Shown here: positions 11,318-22,854 of the stretch, in pieces
Layout of the letters: every line of letters starts with the position of its first letter
Numbering within the stretch: the first letter of the stretch is position 1
Assembly (NCBI GenBank): GCA_029582265.1
Contig: JAQQFT010000023.1
Span: 4,561,688-4,625,687, forward strand
Source of the DNA: Zoroaster sp. YZ-2022
Lineage: Eukaryota; Echinodermata; Asteroidea; Forcipulatida; Zoroasteridae
Reading direction: 5' to 3'
Length of the DNA stretch: 64,000 nucleotides
Program-made: the position numbers and the translations under genes
Notes under the pieces: generated by a model
Told to the model about the DNA's origin: nothing
The model's input: only the letters and a program-made list of their open reading frames with translations
The model's database searches: none

Positions 11318-11597
11318 TTACAGATTAAACCTGTCGTTCTGCTGAAATTTTTCCAAAAACTGTAACATTTCATTGCAGTGATTATTGAATAGGCTTTCAT
11401 ATTTATCCCAATGGCGTAAAGTCTGGTAAGATACGCTGAAACCCACCATGGTTTTGCATATATTCAAGAATTGCCTCCGTAAGTTCATCCCTAGATTCGT
11501 ATCCAGTCAAAACGAGATGTGCATGAACGTTTTTGTTTTTTCCCTCAAAGAGAATTAGATGGCAGCGCCTTTTCCGAAAGTCGGCATTTTTCTCCAA
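11318..11597 (-). pseudogene. Exon-like coding fragment, unknown protein
   Basis: The minus strand carries an open frame of 64 codons (11597-11403) that is charged and ordinary in composition, including FEGKNKNVHAHLVLTGYESR and ILEYMQNHGGF. One frame change near 11415 continues it as LRHWDKYESLFNN, then LQFLEKFQQNDRFNL, to a stop at 11320-11318. Continuity across two frames suggests one real coding sequence broken by a single indel. The same segment exists in more decayed form at 3745-3930, so it may be a dispersed element's ORF or a duplicated exon. I do not recognise the family. Confidence 0.35.
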
Positions 11598-11705
11598 GTT
11601 TTGGCATGGTAACGCTTTGTGATATTAATAATCAGATTGCTATTAAAGGTATATCAAAGAGACCCCAGTCGTATAACACAAAATGCCGATAATAAACAAT
11701 GAGTC
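11500..11705 (+). repeat. Dispersed repeat pair B, copy 2
   Basis: This is the better preserved partner of 3745-3930. On the minus strand it spans the start of the exon-like frame 11597-11318 and about 100 bases upstream. The shared region ends near ACACAAAATG with GATAATAAA following in both copies. Confidence 0.6.
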
Positions 11706-12286
11706 CCCGCACGCAACGTAAGTTAAATATGAACAACGCGTGACACGCCCATTATATAGTCTTGCATACGGCCAATCGAGATAACGATTGCTGTAATAAT
11801 GCAGCCACATCAGCGTGCAGGTTGCAATCTGACCGACATTCACCAAACGTTCAGCTTAACGGCTAAACCGCAGTCGTAGAGCACCACACTGGCAATGATG
11901 ATTTGAAAGAGCAAAATATTTTCTCTGCATCACTGACGTGGCACGCGCACCGATGTCAAGTGTTGTTACAGGAATGGTCTCATCTGCAGTGCACAAACTG
12001 ATCCTCAGCCATTAGGAGCCGCAGATAGAAGTCCACAATGTTTCGTGCTGTATATTATTTTGACCAGTGCAGGATCACCAAATTGCCGATATTCTGAACT
12101 GTCACTACACGTATAATAAATTTTAGTTATATTATCAGCCACCAGCAGCGCAGGTTCGTGAAATGAGAGTTTGACGGGGGTCAAACCGTTCTGATTCAGG
12201 CACCGTTTGTCTGTTCCCTGATACCATTTGACTCTAAGTGCAGTATACGATAATGGAACAGATACAGTAAATGGACGTGGAATCAA
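11643..12286 (-). other. Two minus-strand open frames, unknown
   Basis: Frames 12286-12005 (93 codons) and 11846-11643 (67 codons) lie upstream, in minus orientation, of the exon-like fragment at 11318-11597. The first has a VKWYQG segment and, about 35 residues later, YYTCSDSSEY. That spacing is only loosely reminiscent of an immunoglobulin-like fold and is too weak to name. The second is rich in cysteine and tyrosine. Together they could be exons of one decayed gene or chance frames. No splice pattern I trust links them. Confidence 0.2.
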
Positions 12287-12289
12287 TGT

Positions 12290-13450
12290 GTTCTCCTCTT
12301 GTGGAGATTTTCACACTTGTGTTCTATCCGTTGATTAGCGGGTTCCGGCATTCCGGAAACCGCCCCATCCTCGCGCGTGTACCGGGCCGGTTGCACAAAA
12401 CCAGCACTACTATCTTAATTGCGGGGCTCGCCTCTGCTGGATCCCGTGTCCTGCTTGTTCATGGCTCCCCACATGTTTGGCCGTTTATTCAAGCTGCCTA
12501 TTCGTTGACAAGTCTTCGCCCAGTTATCAGAACACAGCAGATTTCCTCTTGTTCACGGCGATTGCAACCTCCGTGTGGCAGCCAGCGCCACTGCTTTCGA
12601 TCGGCTGACCGGTGTGCCGCCCCGCAGCGCTGCCCGCTCAATCTGCAGCCGGCGCTTGTTTGAAATGGTATGGTGTTTCTTTTCTACTGTGCCGCAAATA
12701 ACTTGCTGACAGTTGGGGAGAGACATTTTGCCCTCCCCTTACAGGAATTGAGTGAAATTAACATTTCAGATTGCCGGCTTCAGATTTGTTCAATCATCGT
12801 AACCATTTACAGTGGCGTAAAAAGCACACGTAGAAGATATGTTAAATTGGTTCGACGTCCGGCACTCGAATTCCAACGGTGACTACACCGAGTGTCAAAC
12901 ACTTGACGTCCGAGATCACCGCACCAATTGCTTTAGTAACCAAGGGTACTTGGATAAGCGGACCCAATCCGGCACTCAACTACTGGGGATAGCCCACCGA
13001 AAGTTACCCCTAATTCTAGCAGGGTCAACCGCATAATCCCAAGATGCGGCGGCGAGCTTCCACAATAAACCAACTACCAGCCATCAGAGGGAAACCGACT
13101 CCTGTAGTCCGGTCAATGCACATCGATAGGTCCACGCTCGTCAAAGCGTCTTCTGGCAAAAAGGCCCAAATGACACGTCGAAAATCAGCCAAATCGTCAC
13201 CGTATCAAGGAATCCACGCGCTCAGCTAACCACTAGTGGCGCGAGAGCTTCAAGCAGCAATCAGCTGTCAACCGGCAGAGGAAGACTACTAGGATGTCAG
13301 TTTATAACCGGCGTGGATATTTCTCATCTCGTGGCTCCCTCGCTACTATGCAGGCCTGTTGAGTAGCCGACCGCATAGTGCGCGCGCGAGAAAGTCATTT
13401 ATCCAGACGTTCTTCTCGCTGTGGGTCTTAGTTTATTGATCGGGAGGCCC
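12290..13450. other. GC- and CpG-richer island, no gene recognised
   Basis: This kilobase is visibly richer in G+C and CpG than its surroundings, with runs such as CGCGCGTGTACCGGGCCGG near 12374 and GTGCGCGCGCGAG near 13378. Plus-strand open frames 12271-12663, 12839-13036 and 13044-13229 are free of stops partly because of this composition, and none shows a known domain. The motif CAGTGGCGTA at 12810-12819 resembles a hAT-type terminus. The region could be a promoter-associated island, a decayed gene or a fragment of a GC-rich mobile element. Confidence 0.4.
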
Positions 13451-13954
13451 ACAACCACCGCTTTTAACCTGACTATCTATGGCTTGCCAACAGGACGTTT
13501 CTGAAAGGACTGTAGCGTAGAACCGTAGAAATTGTAAAAGTAGAATTATTAACAATGGTTTCACATATAATGTTAGACATTGTATACTGGTGTAGAGTTG
13601 ACTTAATCATAAGTCCACTTTTCCTATTTTCTATGAAATAAACAAAGTAGGTAATAAAGTCGTATTTAGAAAAGGCCTGCACAAATATAATGATTCTTTT
13701 CATAAAATTGTGGAATTTTAATTTTTTTATTGGAATGAAAAATTGGCTCATAACAATTTGAAAAGTGGGACTTATGATTAGTTAAAATACTTTTGAATAT
13801 GCTTGATATAACAATGGTAACTTTACATCTACTCCTAGCCAAGATTGCGTGTTTCATGAGTCCCAAAGCCAATGCAGCTCCAAACTTCAAAATAAATCAA
13901 AAGATAGTTCAGTCAAACACACTGTGAGTAACACTTAGTTTTAAATGAAATTGA
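13451..13954. other. AT-rich spacer, nothing recognised
   Basis: No gene, repeat or RNA is visible to me here. Minus-strand open frames of up to 92 codons (13751-13473) are AT-driven and have no recognisable features. Confidence 0.5.
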
Positions 13955-14140
13955 AGGGCGCTAGACTTTTCAGTGGGGGATACAAATAGGGGTACTGCTT
14001 GTCAGTAAATTTAGGGTACTGGGTTTTTTCCCTTTCTTTTTCTTTTGTTTTTGGGGGCACCAGGGATTTTCAAAATCTGGGGGGGCACCTCATTGGAAAT
14101 TTAGGGGGTATGCTCAGGTCTCCCTGTAGCTACGCCACTG
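13955..14140. mobile_element. hAT-type MITE remnant, copy 2
   Basis: The right end CTGTAGCTACGCCACTG (14124-14140) is a clean hAT-like terminus (reverse complement CAGTGGCGTAGC). The left end AGGGCGCTAGACTTTTCAG is decayed. Interior blocks CTTTTCAGTGGGG, GGTACTGCTTGTCAGT, CCTTTCTTTTTCTTTTG and TTTGGGGGCACCAGGG parallel those at 8124-8339. The element is non-coding. Confidence 0.65.
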
Positions 14141-15924
14141 AAAACGAATTTCCACGCTACATTTTAAATAATAATTGAATAAACTACGGTGTTCGGCACA
14201 TTGATCTAGATCCAGTTTGGCACCCTTCATTTAACACAGGAAACTTAGCTTCGTAGCCAGCCCTCAGCAAACGTTTTAGTTAGCCATTCCCTTTCCTCCA
14301 TACGCAAAACATGTAAATCCTGGGGTGACAAATAAAATAGGTGCTAAAGAGGTAGTTTTCCTATGGGGGAAGGCAGAACTTTGGCACGGTAAGGCGTTCC
14401 ATAATTTCCCGTATGGCAAGACGCCGGTTTTTCGTAATATGCGTTATCACCCTGAATCAGGAATGTGACTAAGGCGTCAACGTGCTGGCGCACCGCTGTA
14501 TAAGGCGCATGTACGACCATGCCGCCACCACCACGCGTCGTACTGGAAAGTAGTCTGTCAGGCCCAAGTGATCCTGCGGGTAAAGCAAAGTGTAATACAC
14601 CTGGCGATCATTAATCGAGGTGAAAAACAGACACGGCAAAAGTTGACAACCATTAGATCGCGCATAGAGATCTAGCTTTAAACAGCGTCAGATAAAATGC
14701 GCGATCGCATGATGTTAAGTATGCTATATTAGAAGAGGAATTCTGCTTTTGGTATCGTCACACACGAGAAAGGTCTTTCGTGAGTACTATTTACGGCAGA
14801 ATGAATGCAAGAAAATCTTGCGCCAACGACCTTTCATTCAAGTCACGGCCAGCCATAAAGGCTAGGTTGAGGTCCACCCGAAAGTTGAAGTGTTGTAAAT
14901 CATCACTTTGATCTCAAGCGATACACCAGATAAGGTTATGCAACCGTTAGATAGCGACGCAGTGACGTTGTCAAATTTTGAAAGTCAGAAATGCTTTTGT
15001 CTTATACGTGTGGAAACATGGTACGTTCTTTCAACCCTCGAAGCCAACAACGATTGCACGTTAAAGTTAACCTGTGAGAAATCTATCATGTAGGTGCTGC
15101 ATGCGCTGTATTTAGCAATATTGAAAACTATTACATGTTCAATCTGATTGTTATGGGTTTTGTAAATTGGACATAACAAACACTAGCTTTCCTCAGACAG
15201 AAAGAGAACTTCAAACGTAAAATAACTTCAAAAATGACGTACCAAATGCTACCATCCTACACGGGGCAGTTTTGGCGATGTAACAGTTCAATTCAAAATC
15301 TAGTGATAATAACCAAAGATGTGACAATTTACTAAAATTGTAATCGCCGTTATGATAAATGTTCTTTAAACGCTTGATAATGGTTATATGGCATAAACGG
15401 CAGAAAGTTTCAGTTGTTATTATTATTTTTATAAAGATGGTCGCCTATTAACGACGATTTCCCGTTTTTATCGGAATATCGCTATTTTACTTGAAGTTAA
15501 TGGGAAAAACACTTAAAAATGAAATATTTCTCAAAATAATTGTGAGAAGTGGCTGTATTTACAGTAAAATGTTAAACACTTACTGTAAATGTCACCAAGA
15601 ATTTCAGAGACGGTTTTCCTTTTTAACAGGGAACTCTATCAACGTTCCAATGAAATCAAAATATTCGGAAATTGTTGCGCACAATTGGCGATACCTGGCT
15701 ATCTTTAGCGAGAAATGATGTATCTTGATTGCTCCGTATTCATTACAACGTGTCATTTTTTTTTTTCTTTTGGATAGGAGTCTAATAGAAATTAATTTGG
15801 GGTAAATTATTTGTTAATTTTCTTCTGATAAGCGTGCACATGAGACAGACAAATTTCTGGCCAGGCTTACTACAATATCATCGACTTTACACCAGGCTTG
15901 ATGTCAAACTGTGACATTGTATCA
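14141..15924. other. Intergenic DNA with one dispersed repeat copy
   Basis: No gene is recognised. A somewhat GC-richer patch around 14340-14720 contains clustered CpGs (for example CACCACGCGTCG) but no long frame. The segment 15450-15600 is copy 2 of dispersed repeat pair A (see 2640-2800). Confidence 0.5.
15450..15600 (+). repeat. Dispersed repeat pair A, copy 2
   Basis: This is the partner of 2640-2800 in the same orientation. It shares the CGTTTTTATCGGAA, TTTTACTTGAA, TCTCAAAATAAT and TTTACAGTAAA blocks in order. Confidence 0.45.
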
Positions 15925-16115
15925 TGCGGCGGGTTGAAGTGCATTACCTTCCCTGTCTTTCACCTCCAAGGACCTGAGTTCAAGCCTGAATGCCCAGCCT
16001 GTTGGAGTATGTGATTGGATTCCACGGTGGGTTTTCCCTAGATACAATATTTGTTCCTCAGGGTTTTTCCCTTTCCCCACATCTAACCGACCATTTGTTC
16101 TACGCCTCTCTCACA
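15925..16115 (+). mobile_element. tRNA-derived SINE remnant
   Basis: A degenerate RNA polymerase III B-box-like sequence AGTTCAAGCC lies at 15977-15986. It is followed by GATTGGATTCCACGGTGGG, then TTTTCCCTAGATACAATATT, and a CAGGGTTTTTCCCTTTCCCCAC segment split across 16060-16081. The GGTGGGTTTTCCC...CC-rich body after a tRNA-like head is a common layout of deuterostome SINEs. No poly-A or microsatellite tail is obvious, and the A box is not convincing, so this is an old fragment. Confidence 0.45.
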
Positions 16116-17085
16116 TGATTCTCCGCACAAGAAATAGGCGCCTTTCTCTCAGACTTCATTACCAAAGATTTAATATAAATTATCATTGAGAGTGTAAAAT
16201 GGTTACTAAAATGGAAGAGAGCAAGCACGGACCTGCTTCTCGGGAAACGTTAGTAAATGGATGGGTTTTAAACTGAAGTGCATGTGGAATGTATATAGTA
16301 AAGCCGGTAGTTTTAAGGTATCTATGATCACACGTCTTTCTGGCCTTGACAGTACTGAAATGTCACTGACATGGGTCCTTTGGTTAGCACAGAGATTAGT
16401 AAGAGAATGGGAATTTATTTACTGAGAAAGGATAGCTTTTAATTCATCTCAAGTGATTTGGCACCGCTATAACATGAAGGTCCGTGATATTTTCCTTCTA
16501 TAATGTATGCTATAGTACTGTGTCTGCAAATGCTTAATGATGAGTTTTAATCAAACGTAATGTTTTGATGAATTTATTGTTAGAAATCGGCGCGTAATTG
16601 ACAACCACCCGTCTTTTTCGGTATGAATGTCAACCAAACCACAAGCAATTATGGAGTGTATAATTCATCATCTTAAGGCATTGCTTTGTTTGAAAACCGC
16701 TCAGGTGAAAATAATGTACGCATTTTAAGAATCTATTTAGTTCTAAATTTCAGTACGGTTTAAACATTTCCCTCCGCCTTTGCTCCCACCCCACCTCCCT
16801 CACTTTACCAGTAAAATATCATTAAACTGAATTCTTCATAGTACTGTATATTATGTTTGGAATTACTGATATCACCATCATGATAGAGTACCGTACTCAA
16901 ATACTTGACAAAGGACTACCTCATACCCGTCATCATCATGATGTTAGATTGTACTGACTCACCCTTACAAATAGTTCTGTAATTACTAAACAATATCACA
17001 AGAAACTACCACACAAAATTCTAAGCTGTGTTTGACATTTTACCAATAGAATGCCTGTAGAGCATGTAACTCCTGTGCAATAAAT
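16116..17085. other. Intergenic AT-rich DNA, nothing recognised
   Basis: I see no gene, RNA or mobile element in this stretch. Repeated ATCATGAT and GTACTG-type words near 16860-16960 are short and look incidental. Confidence 0.5.
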
Positions 17086-17935
17086 CTTGTAAATGATCCC
17101 AGTAATAGTACCTGTCATAAACCATACAAAACTGATTCCTGTAGTAATATTGCTGTGCTATTTCTTTTATAAAAACTGAATTCTTGTGGTAATATTGTTG
17201 TAAAAAACCCTAGAAACTGAATTACTGTGGGCAATATTGTTGCGGTAATTTTCATATAATACTTTTTCCTGCAGTCAGGTACGCAGAAACTGAATATCTC
17301 AGGTAACATTTCTGTGGTAGTTTTCCTGTGGCATTATTCCTGCAGTAAAATACCGCTGGAAACTGAATTCTTGGCACACTGGGCTAGGTATTTTTCTGTT
17401 AACTGATGTGGTAACTTTCCCCAGAAACCTAGGAAATGGAGTTCTGTGGTAATATTGCTGTGGCACTATTCCTGTATAAAAACACAGAAACTGAATTCCG
17501 TGGTAATATTGCTGTGGTACTATTCCTGTGGTAAAAACGCAAGAAGTCTTGGAATTCTGTGGTAATGATGTGAAATTATTCCTGTGGTAAAAAACACAAG
17601 AAACTGAATCTGTGGTAATATTGTTGTGGTACTATTCCAGTAAAAACGCAAGAAACTGAATTCTCGGTAATATTGTTGTGTACTATTCCTGTGGTAAAAA
17701 AACATGCGAAACTGAATCTTGGGTGGTAATATTGGCAGAAGGTACTATTCCCGTGGTAAAAACACAAGAAACTGAAATTCCCTGGTATTGCTTGTTGTGG
17801 TAATTATTCCTGTGGCAGTCAGTGCCAAGAAACTGAATTCTGTGGTGGTTACTGTGGTAAAATGGTCCTAGGTAAAAACACACAAGAAACTGAATTCCAG
17901 GGTAATGTTGCTGTGTGTATACTTCCTGTGAAAAT
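17086..17935. repeat. Degenerate ~60-bp tandem repeat
   Basis: Repeats of AGAAACTGAATTC followed by TGTGGTAATATTGTTGTGG and TACTATTCCTGTGGTAAAAA recur at roughly 55-65 base spacing. ACTGAATTC-like anchors lie near 17168, 17217, 17288, 17363, 17491, 17655, 17773, 17833 and 17890. Copies vary by indels and substitutions. Several minus-strand open frames rich in YHRNS and FTTG are by-products of this repeat and not genes. Confidence 0.85.
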
Positions 17936-19539
17936 TTTACAGCGGTCGTGAACTCCTGCATAAGAATGAACGACTTCTTTCGAAAAGAAAATATTCCGTG
18001 GTAAATTGAAACAAAATCGTGTGGCATAACAGCTGGTCAATATAATACAACAATTAACTTATCTGGGCAAAGAGAGTGGTCATTTAAGGCTTGATATCGG
18101 CAAGATATGAACTTATTAAACAGTAATATTATATTTCCATTCTATGAAAGCTCTTTTCTGCCATTAGAATGCATGAAATATACATCAGATTTGTACCTCT
18201 GTGAACAACATATTTGTAATTCTGTTATTATAATCTGTGTGCCCAGGAACATCACAAAAGCAAACCTCCGTTACGCTATTCTGTATGTATTTCTTGCTGA
18301 TTCATATTTATATAATATTGTAATTATGTTATAATTATTGAAACAAAATGTAATTCCTCCTGAAAAGAGGTACTTATAATATAATTTATACAGTACATAA
18401 CCTATATAAATAGAATGCTAAATTTAAGATTTAAAACAGTGTAAAGCACCTTTGAGATTGTAAGTATTATGAAATGTACATGCATGTAGTTTAAACCCGT
18501 ATTAACAGAATTGTACACTCTTATACGAAGTGTACTAGTCCACAGCATAGTACTTCCAAGAACAATGGATGCGCAAGATCTCAAAAGGAAGGCAGCGGGG
18601 AGTTCGAAGAACGGCAGGTGGGTATAGCAAATACGTATATAATAGATGTTCAGTATTGATATGTGTAATTATAACGAGTAAAACTTCAAATAGTAAATGC
18701 ACCCTTGTATAATGCAGTATATTAAATACATACAGTGTTGTGATTAACCCGCTGATTATCAGCACCTTAACCTCCTAGGTATTCTGGCCAGGAACCTCCC
18801 TTGAATCCCTCCTGCACCCATCAGTGCACCTTTGGAAACATGCTCTTATCTCTGTAAATGCACCAAGGATTTCTGTTGATCTTTCCATGCATTCAGCACT
18901 TATGGGTCTGTACTCCACACAGGCAGGGCCTCTACTGAAGAGGGGTGAGTGCCTGTTTCAACAGGCAGTCAGAACTCTCCCAGGAAAAAAAGAGCCCCTG
19001 GAGGATTTTAGACTTAGTGTTAGGTTAATAGACCACAACCTAAAGGTACATTTAAAACAAGTAAAAGCCCTCGGTAATGTGGTATACAACTTTCTATACA
19101 CCTCTATACATAGATTCTGTCTGTGTGATTGGTCTATTGTCATTGTCATTACGCTGATTTTAACGTCAGGATAGTAGGTCTCTGAAATAAATGTGCAGAA
19201 TTCATGTGTTGGAAGAGTAAAACAAATATTGACCGTTTGCAATTGTGGCAATAGTAAAAACCATTAAAATAGAACGCTCCAGGACTCACTGAGGAAGGAC
19301 TCAATACTATCAAAATTCGTGTCGTAAGAATCAATGATTTGTATAATAGATGAAATAAATGAGATTCTACCTGCAGCTTCAGGAACGAAATGCAAGTCCA
19401 AGTTTAGGAAAAATCTCCAATGGACATAGGTCCGCTTCAAACTCAGTGCGGTGATGGCTGTTTATTTGTTGCTTGCACAACACTGAAATATGTGATACAT
19501 GATATGTTATTGAACCTGACCACCCCTACATAAAGTATA
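17936..19539. other. Intergenic DNA, one unsupported open frame
   Basis: No gene is recognised. The longest plus frame (18824-19174, 116 codons) has unremarkable composition, no motif I recognise and no homology I can name. It overlaps a minus frame of similar length, so it is not called. A real gene here cannot be excluded. Confidence 0.45.
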
Positions 19540-19729
19540 TATGGTGACAGAGATACCTACAAATCGCCAAACGTTCATGAAAGGTAGAATCAAATCGGTC
19601 AAGAAAACGCTTGCGAATTGGAATCGGTCTGAAGCCAAAATGCTACACACCAGTCTGGGGGATTTGGGAGACAAGAAACCCCAAATTTTTTACCAAGCAA
19701 AAAAAGAAAAAAGTAAAAAAAGTTGACTA

Positions 19730-20759
19730 CAGGATTTTGAAGCGACCCTTCGGTATGGCATGACAAAAATGGACTTTAACTCCGACAGACTGATTACTCA
19801 TGACAAGACAAATTAAATTTGACTCATGACAGAGTCTACGTTCTCGACAAAGCACTGACACAACTCTACCATAAAACGAACCAAAATTAACTCTGACCAG
19901 TATCAACACACACTGGGTTGACCTCAGGGCCGAGTACTTAAAATACCCAGGCAGGCCTTCCCAGGGGCCAGAAAATACTCATTTTAAAAATCATACCGCA
20001 CGGACAGAGTTGTCGACTATTCAGACCGATTTTGGGCAGAGACTGCTCAAACTCCCCTGCCCCAGAGTTCCCCTGCAGAGTTCCCCAAACCCTACGACGA
20101 CAGAGTACCCCGCCTTCCCATGACAAAGCACCCTTTATAAAGACTGCCCGGGAATCAAAAAGATTACCCTATTCAACTCATGCAGAGACTGCCCCAATAC
20201 CACTCATGACAGAGTTCCCCCGCAGAGTTCCCACCTACTGCACTTTGGGAAAATAAGTCTCATTCTCATGACAAAACACCATGATAAAGACCCGTTCCGG
20301 GAATCATAACAGATTACCAATTAACCCGAAAGAGACCCCCCATCATACGCACTCATGACAGGTTTGACCTTTACCCAACAGAGTTCCCACATTCGACCGG
20401 GACAGAGTACCACCATTTTCATGACAAAACACCCAGAAGATTTTTTCTGGTAATCAAAGAACCCATATTTATCGACAGAGCACTCCAACTATGACGACAT
20501 CAAACCATACTCCCCCCCGACAAGCCCAACCCCAAAACACCCATGACAAGTTTACCATACCTATGACAGAGCTTTCCCCCTCATCTGCAAAGATCATATA
20601 AAGTACTGCTCAAATCAAACAGAGCTTAAATTCAATTAAAGAGTACTACTGCACCGAAGAGTTCTGACCATAAACCCTGACAAGTACTATACATTCCATG
20701 ACAAAGCACTACCAAACCCCATTAAAAGACTGTATACCTATGAAGAGTACTGGACTATA
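19730..20759. repeat. Field of short interspersed CATGACAGAGT/CATGACAAAGC motifs
   Basis: The words CATGACAGAGTT, CATGACAAAGCACC, ACAGAGTTCCCC and AGAGTACC recur irregularly, about every 35-60 bases, up to the N gap. Spacing is not constant, so this is a highly decayed or badly assembled tandem repeat. The related words GACAGAGTTGAC and CAACTCTGTCC occur near 46950-47090. No coding signal is visible. Confidence 0.6.
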
Positions 20760-21259
20760 NNNNNNNNNNNNNNNNNNNNNNNNNNNNNNNNNNNNNNNNN
20801 NNNNNNNNNNNNNNNNNNNNNNNNNNNNNNNNNNNNNNNNNNNNNNNNNNNNNNNNNNNNNNNNNNNNNNNNNNNNNNNNNNNNNNNNNNNNNNNNNNNN
20901 NNNNNNNNNNNNNNNNNNNNNNNNNNNNNNNNNNNNNNNNNNNNNNNNNNNNNNNNNNNNNNNNNNNNNNNNNNNNNNNNNNNNNNNNNNNNNNNNNNNN
21001 NNNNNNNNNNNNNNNNNNNNNNNNNNNNNNNNNNNNNNNNNNNNNNNNNNNNNNNNNNNNNNNNNNNNNNNNNNNNNNNNNNNNNNNNNNNNNNNNNNNN
21101 NNNNNNNNNNNNNNNNNNNNNNNNNNNNNNNNNNNNNNNNNNNNNNNNNNNNNNNNNNNNNNNNNNNNNNNNNNNNNNNNNNNNNNNNNNNNNNNNNNNN
21201 NNNNNNNNNNNNNNNNNNNNNNNNNNNNNNNNNNNNNNNNNNNNNNNNNNNNNNNNNNN
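20760..21259. other. Assembly gap, exactly 500 N
   Basis: Five hundred N bases. The round length suggests a placeholder of unknown true size. The gap follows the degenerate short-motif repeat, a likely cause of the assembly break. Confidence 0.99.
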
Positions 21260-21482
21260 ATACTTGGAGGTAAAAGTTTGTATAATGTAGAACCTATGAT
21301 AAACTGTAAATCAGCATTTTAGCCATTATATTAGAACTAAAGTCAAGAGGTTAGATTGATTTCACTTAAATTTGTTGTATTTAGAAAAGGGGTAAAGGTG
21401 ATTTCGAACCCCTTGACCCTACGGATCCACCTTCAAACGTGCTGTTATTCCATTTTGTTTTGATATCTGTTTTTCCACACAG

Positions 21483-21535
21483 GTTGATTGTGCCATCATG
21501 GTTGTCATGATGCCATGCTGTACTCTCGCCAAACG
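21483..21535 (+). other. Candidate internal exon (53 nt)
   Basis: A pyrimidine-rich acceptor (CTGTTTTTCCACACAG) precedes this segment and a strong donor (GTAAGT) follows it. Only one of the three frames is open, giving VDCAIMVVMMPCCTLAKR. With 22386-22436 and 23272-23325 it forms a possible string of small plus-strand exons. The phase left at its end does not match the next candidate directly, so an extra exon or an error would be needed. No family is recognised. Confidence 0.25.
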
Positions 21536-21540
21536 GTAAG

Positions 21541-22385
21541 TTGATAGGCACATGAATTTGGCTTCAGATTGTTAACTCTGGAAATTAATAATAATTATCA
21601 AATATATGAGATTTAAGAATATTGGTTTGAAGGATTAGACAACAATTATACAAAATAATGCAAAGACACCATAATGTGAAAAGGGCCCTATAAGGCCGAA
21701 AATCTCCTGTTTCGGTCTCTGCGGCGTGGTGCAGACCAGCGAGTGCATTTTTATAATTTTATATTTTTGGTTATAAAACGATTTCAAGCAGCCAAAATTG
21801 TTGAATTGGTTTTAATTTTCCCGCGCAGTTTTTTAAAAATGACTTTTCACATAAAGGTATGAACGTTTGCCCGAATTGTGAGGTAACTCTAGCTACCATA
21901 CTTTGTGTATGGGAAAAATAAAAAAGCGTCACCGCACCGATTTTGAAGACCAAAAACCAGAGACTTGTAATTCGGAACCAGGCTATGAGCATAAATAATT
22001 ATGGTCTTTTTGCTGATTTCATGCACTGATTCTCTATTATAACTGACAGAGATCTGCAGTTTCACGCCCAATGTAACCGTGTCGTGGAGCCATTAATGAT
22101 TTGTGGGTTAGAACCACGATCCTTCGAGTGTTCATGTGCATTGTCAAATAGGATCACCATTTTGTCAAACCCCATAGTCAGCACACGAACTTCCCAAATT
22201 TCAAAGCATGTGGGTTTTGAATCCCAGCGAAATATCGTAGTGATTATATCCAAATGGATTTTGGAGACATTTCACAACATGATTCTTTCACCCCATATTA
22301 TTTAACTAATAACACAGGGCCTGTAAATATATAAGAGTGAATGTTTAAAGAATCAATGAATACATGTATTTCTTTGTCATCATAG
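21541..22385. other. Possible intron or intergenic DNA
   Basis: No recognisable gene or repeat. The palindromic word GGGCCCTATAAGGCC occurs near 21684. Words resembling pol III B boxes (GGGTTAGAACC near 22105, GGTTTTGAATCCC near 22212) may be remnants of SINEs but lack matching A boxes. Confidence 0.35.
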
Positions 22386-22436
22386 GCATTAGATGTCGAT
22401 CCTCCTGGGACTTTTTTTTCAGCGGTTGCTGGACAA
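22386..22436 (+). other. Candidate internal exon (51 nt)
   Basis: The segment is preceded by TTTCTTTGTCATCATAG and followed by GTAAGTAA, a good acceptor and donor pair. Frame 1 is open through all 17 codons and reads ALDVDPPGTFFSAVAGQ, which is protein-like rather than low-complexity. Length is a multiple of three, so it keeps phase with the next candidate at 23272. The protein family is not recognised. Confidence 0.3.
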
Positions 22437-22854
22437 GTAAGTAAACCCATGGCAGTGTAACCAACACGTTTATCGTATCCCACACCTTTAGTAATTTCCG
22501 ATTACAAAATTATAGAATTATTATCCAAAAGCCAACTTGATGTGAATAAGGTAAAAGTATCAATCATTCTGAAAAAAAAATTTCATACAAATTTTTCGAT
22601 CTAAAGTACGGATGGATGCAATTACTTACCTTTATAATACCACGTATGCACTATATAGGTCCGCGTATATCTTTATGTTACTGTTTTTGCTGAAGTATGT
22701 ACAAGCACTATCATTTCCATGGTACAAGTAAATGAATCTTGAAAATATCCCAAGACATGTTACCTTATGCTACTGCATCATGTTGGGCATCAAGGCATTG
22801 ACCACATCTAAAACACAACAACATACGAAACAACAGACACAAGTCAAATTTCAC

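Noticed and set aside
12005..12286. Immunoglobulin-like domain in the 93-codon minus frame
   Set aside because: Only a WY and a YYTC are suggestive. The first cysteine and the usual strand pattern are not clear.
12810..14140. One 1.3-kb hAT element from CAGTGGCGTA (12810) to TACGCCACTG (14140)
   Set aside because: The ends match over only ten bases, the flanks do not share an 8-bp duplication, and the right end is better explained by the shorter MITE at 13955-14140.
18824..19174. 116-codon plus frame as a gene
   Set aside because: It has no recognised motif, a comparable frame overlaps on the other strand, and no splice or promoter evidence was found. It is left as a possibility only.
20698..21273. 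191-codon open frame
   Set aside because: It consists almost entirely of the N gap.
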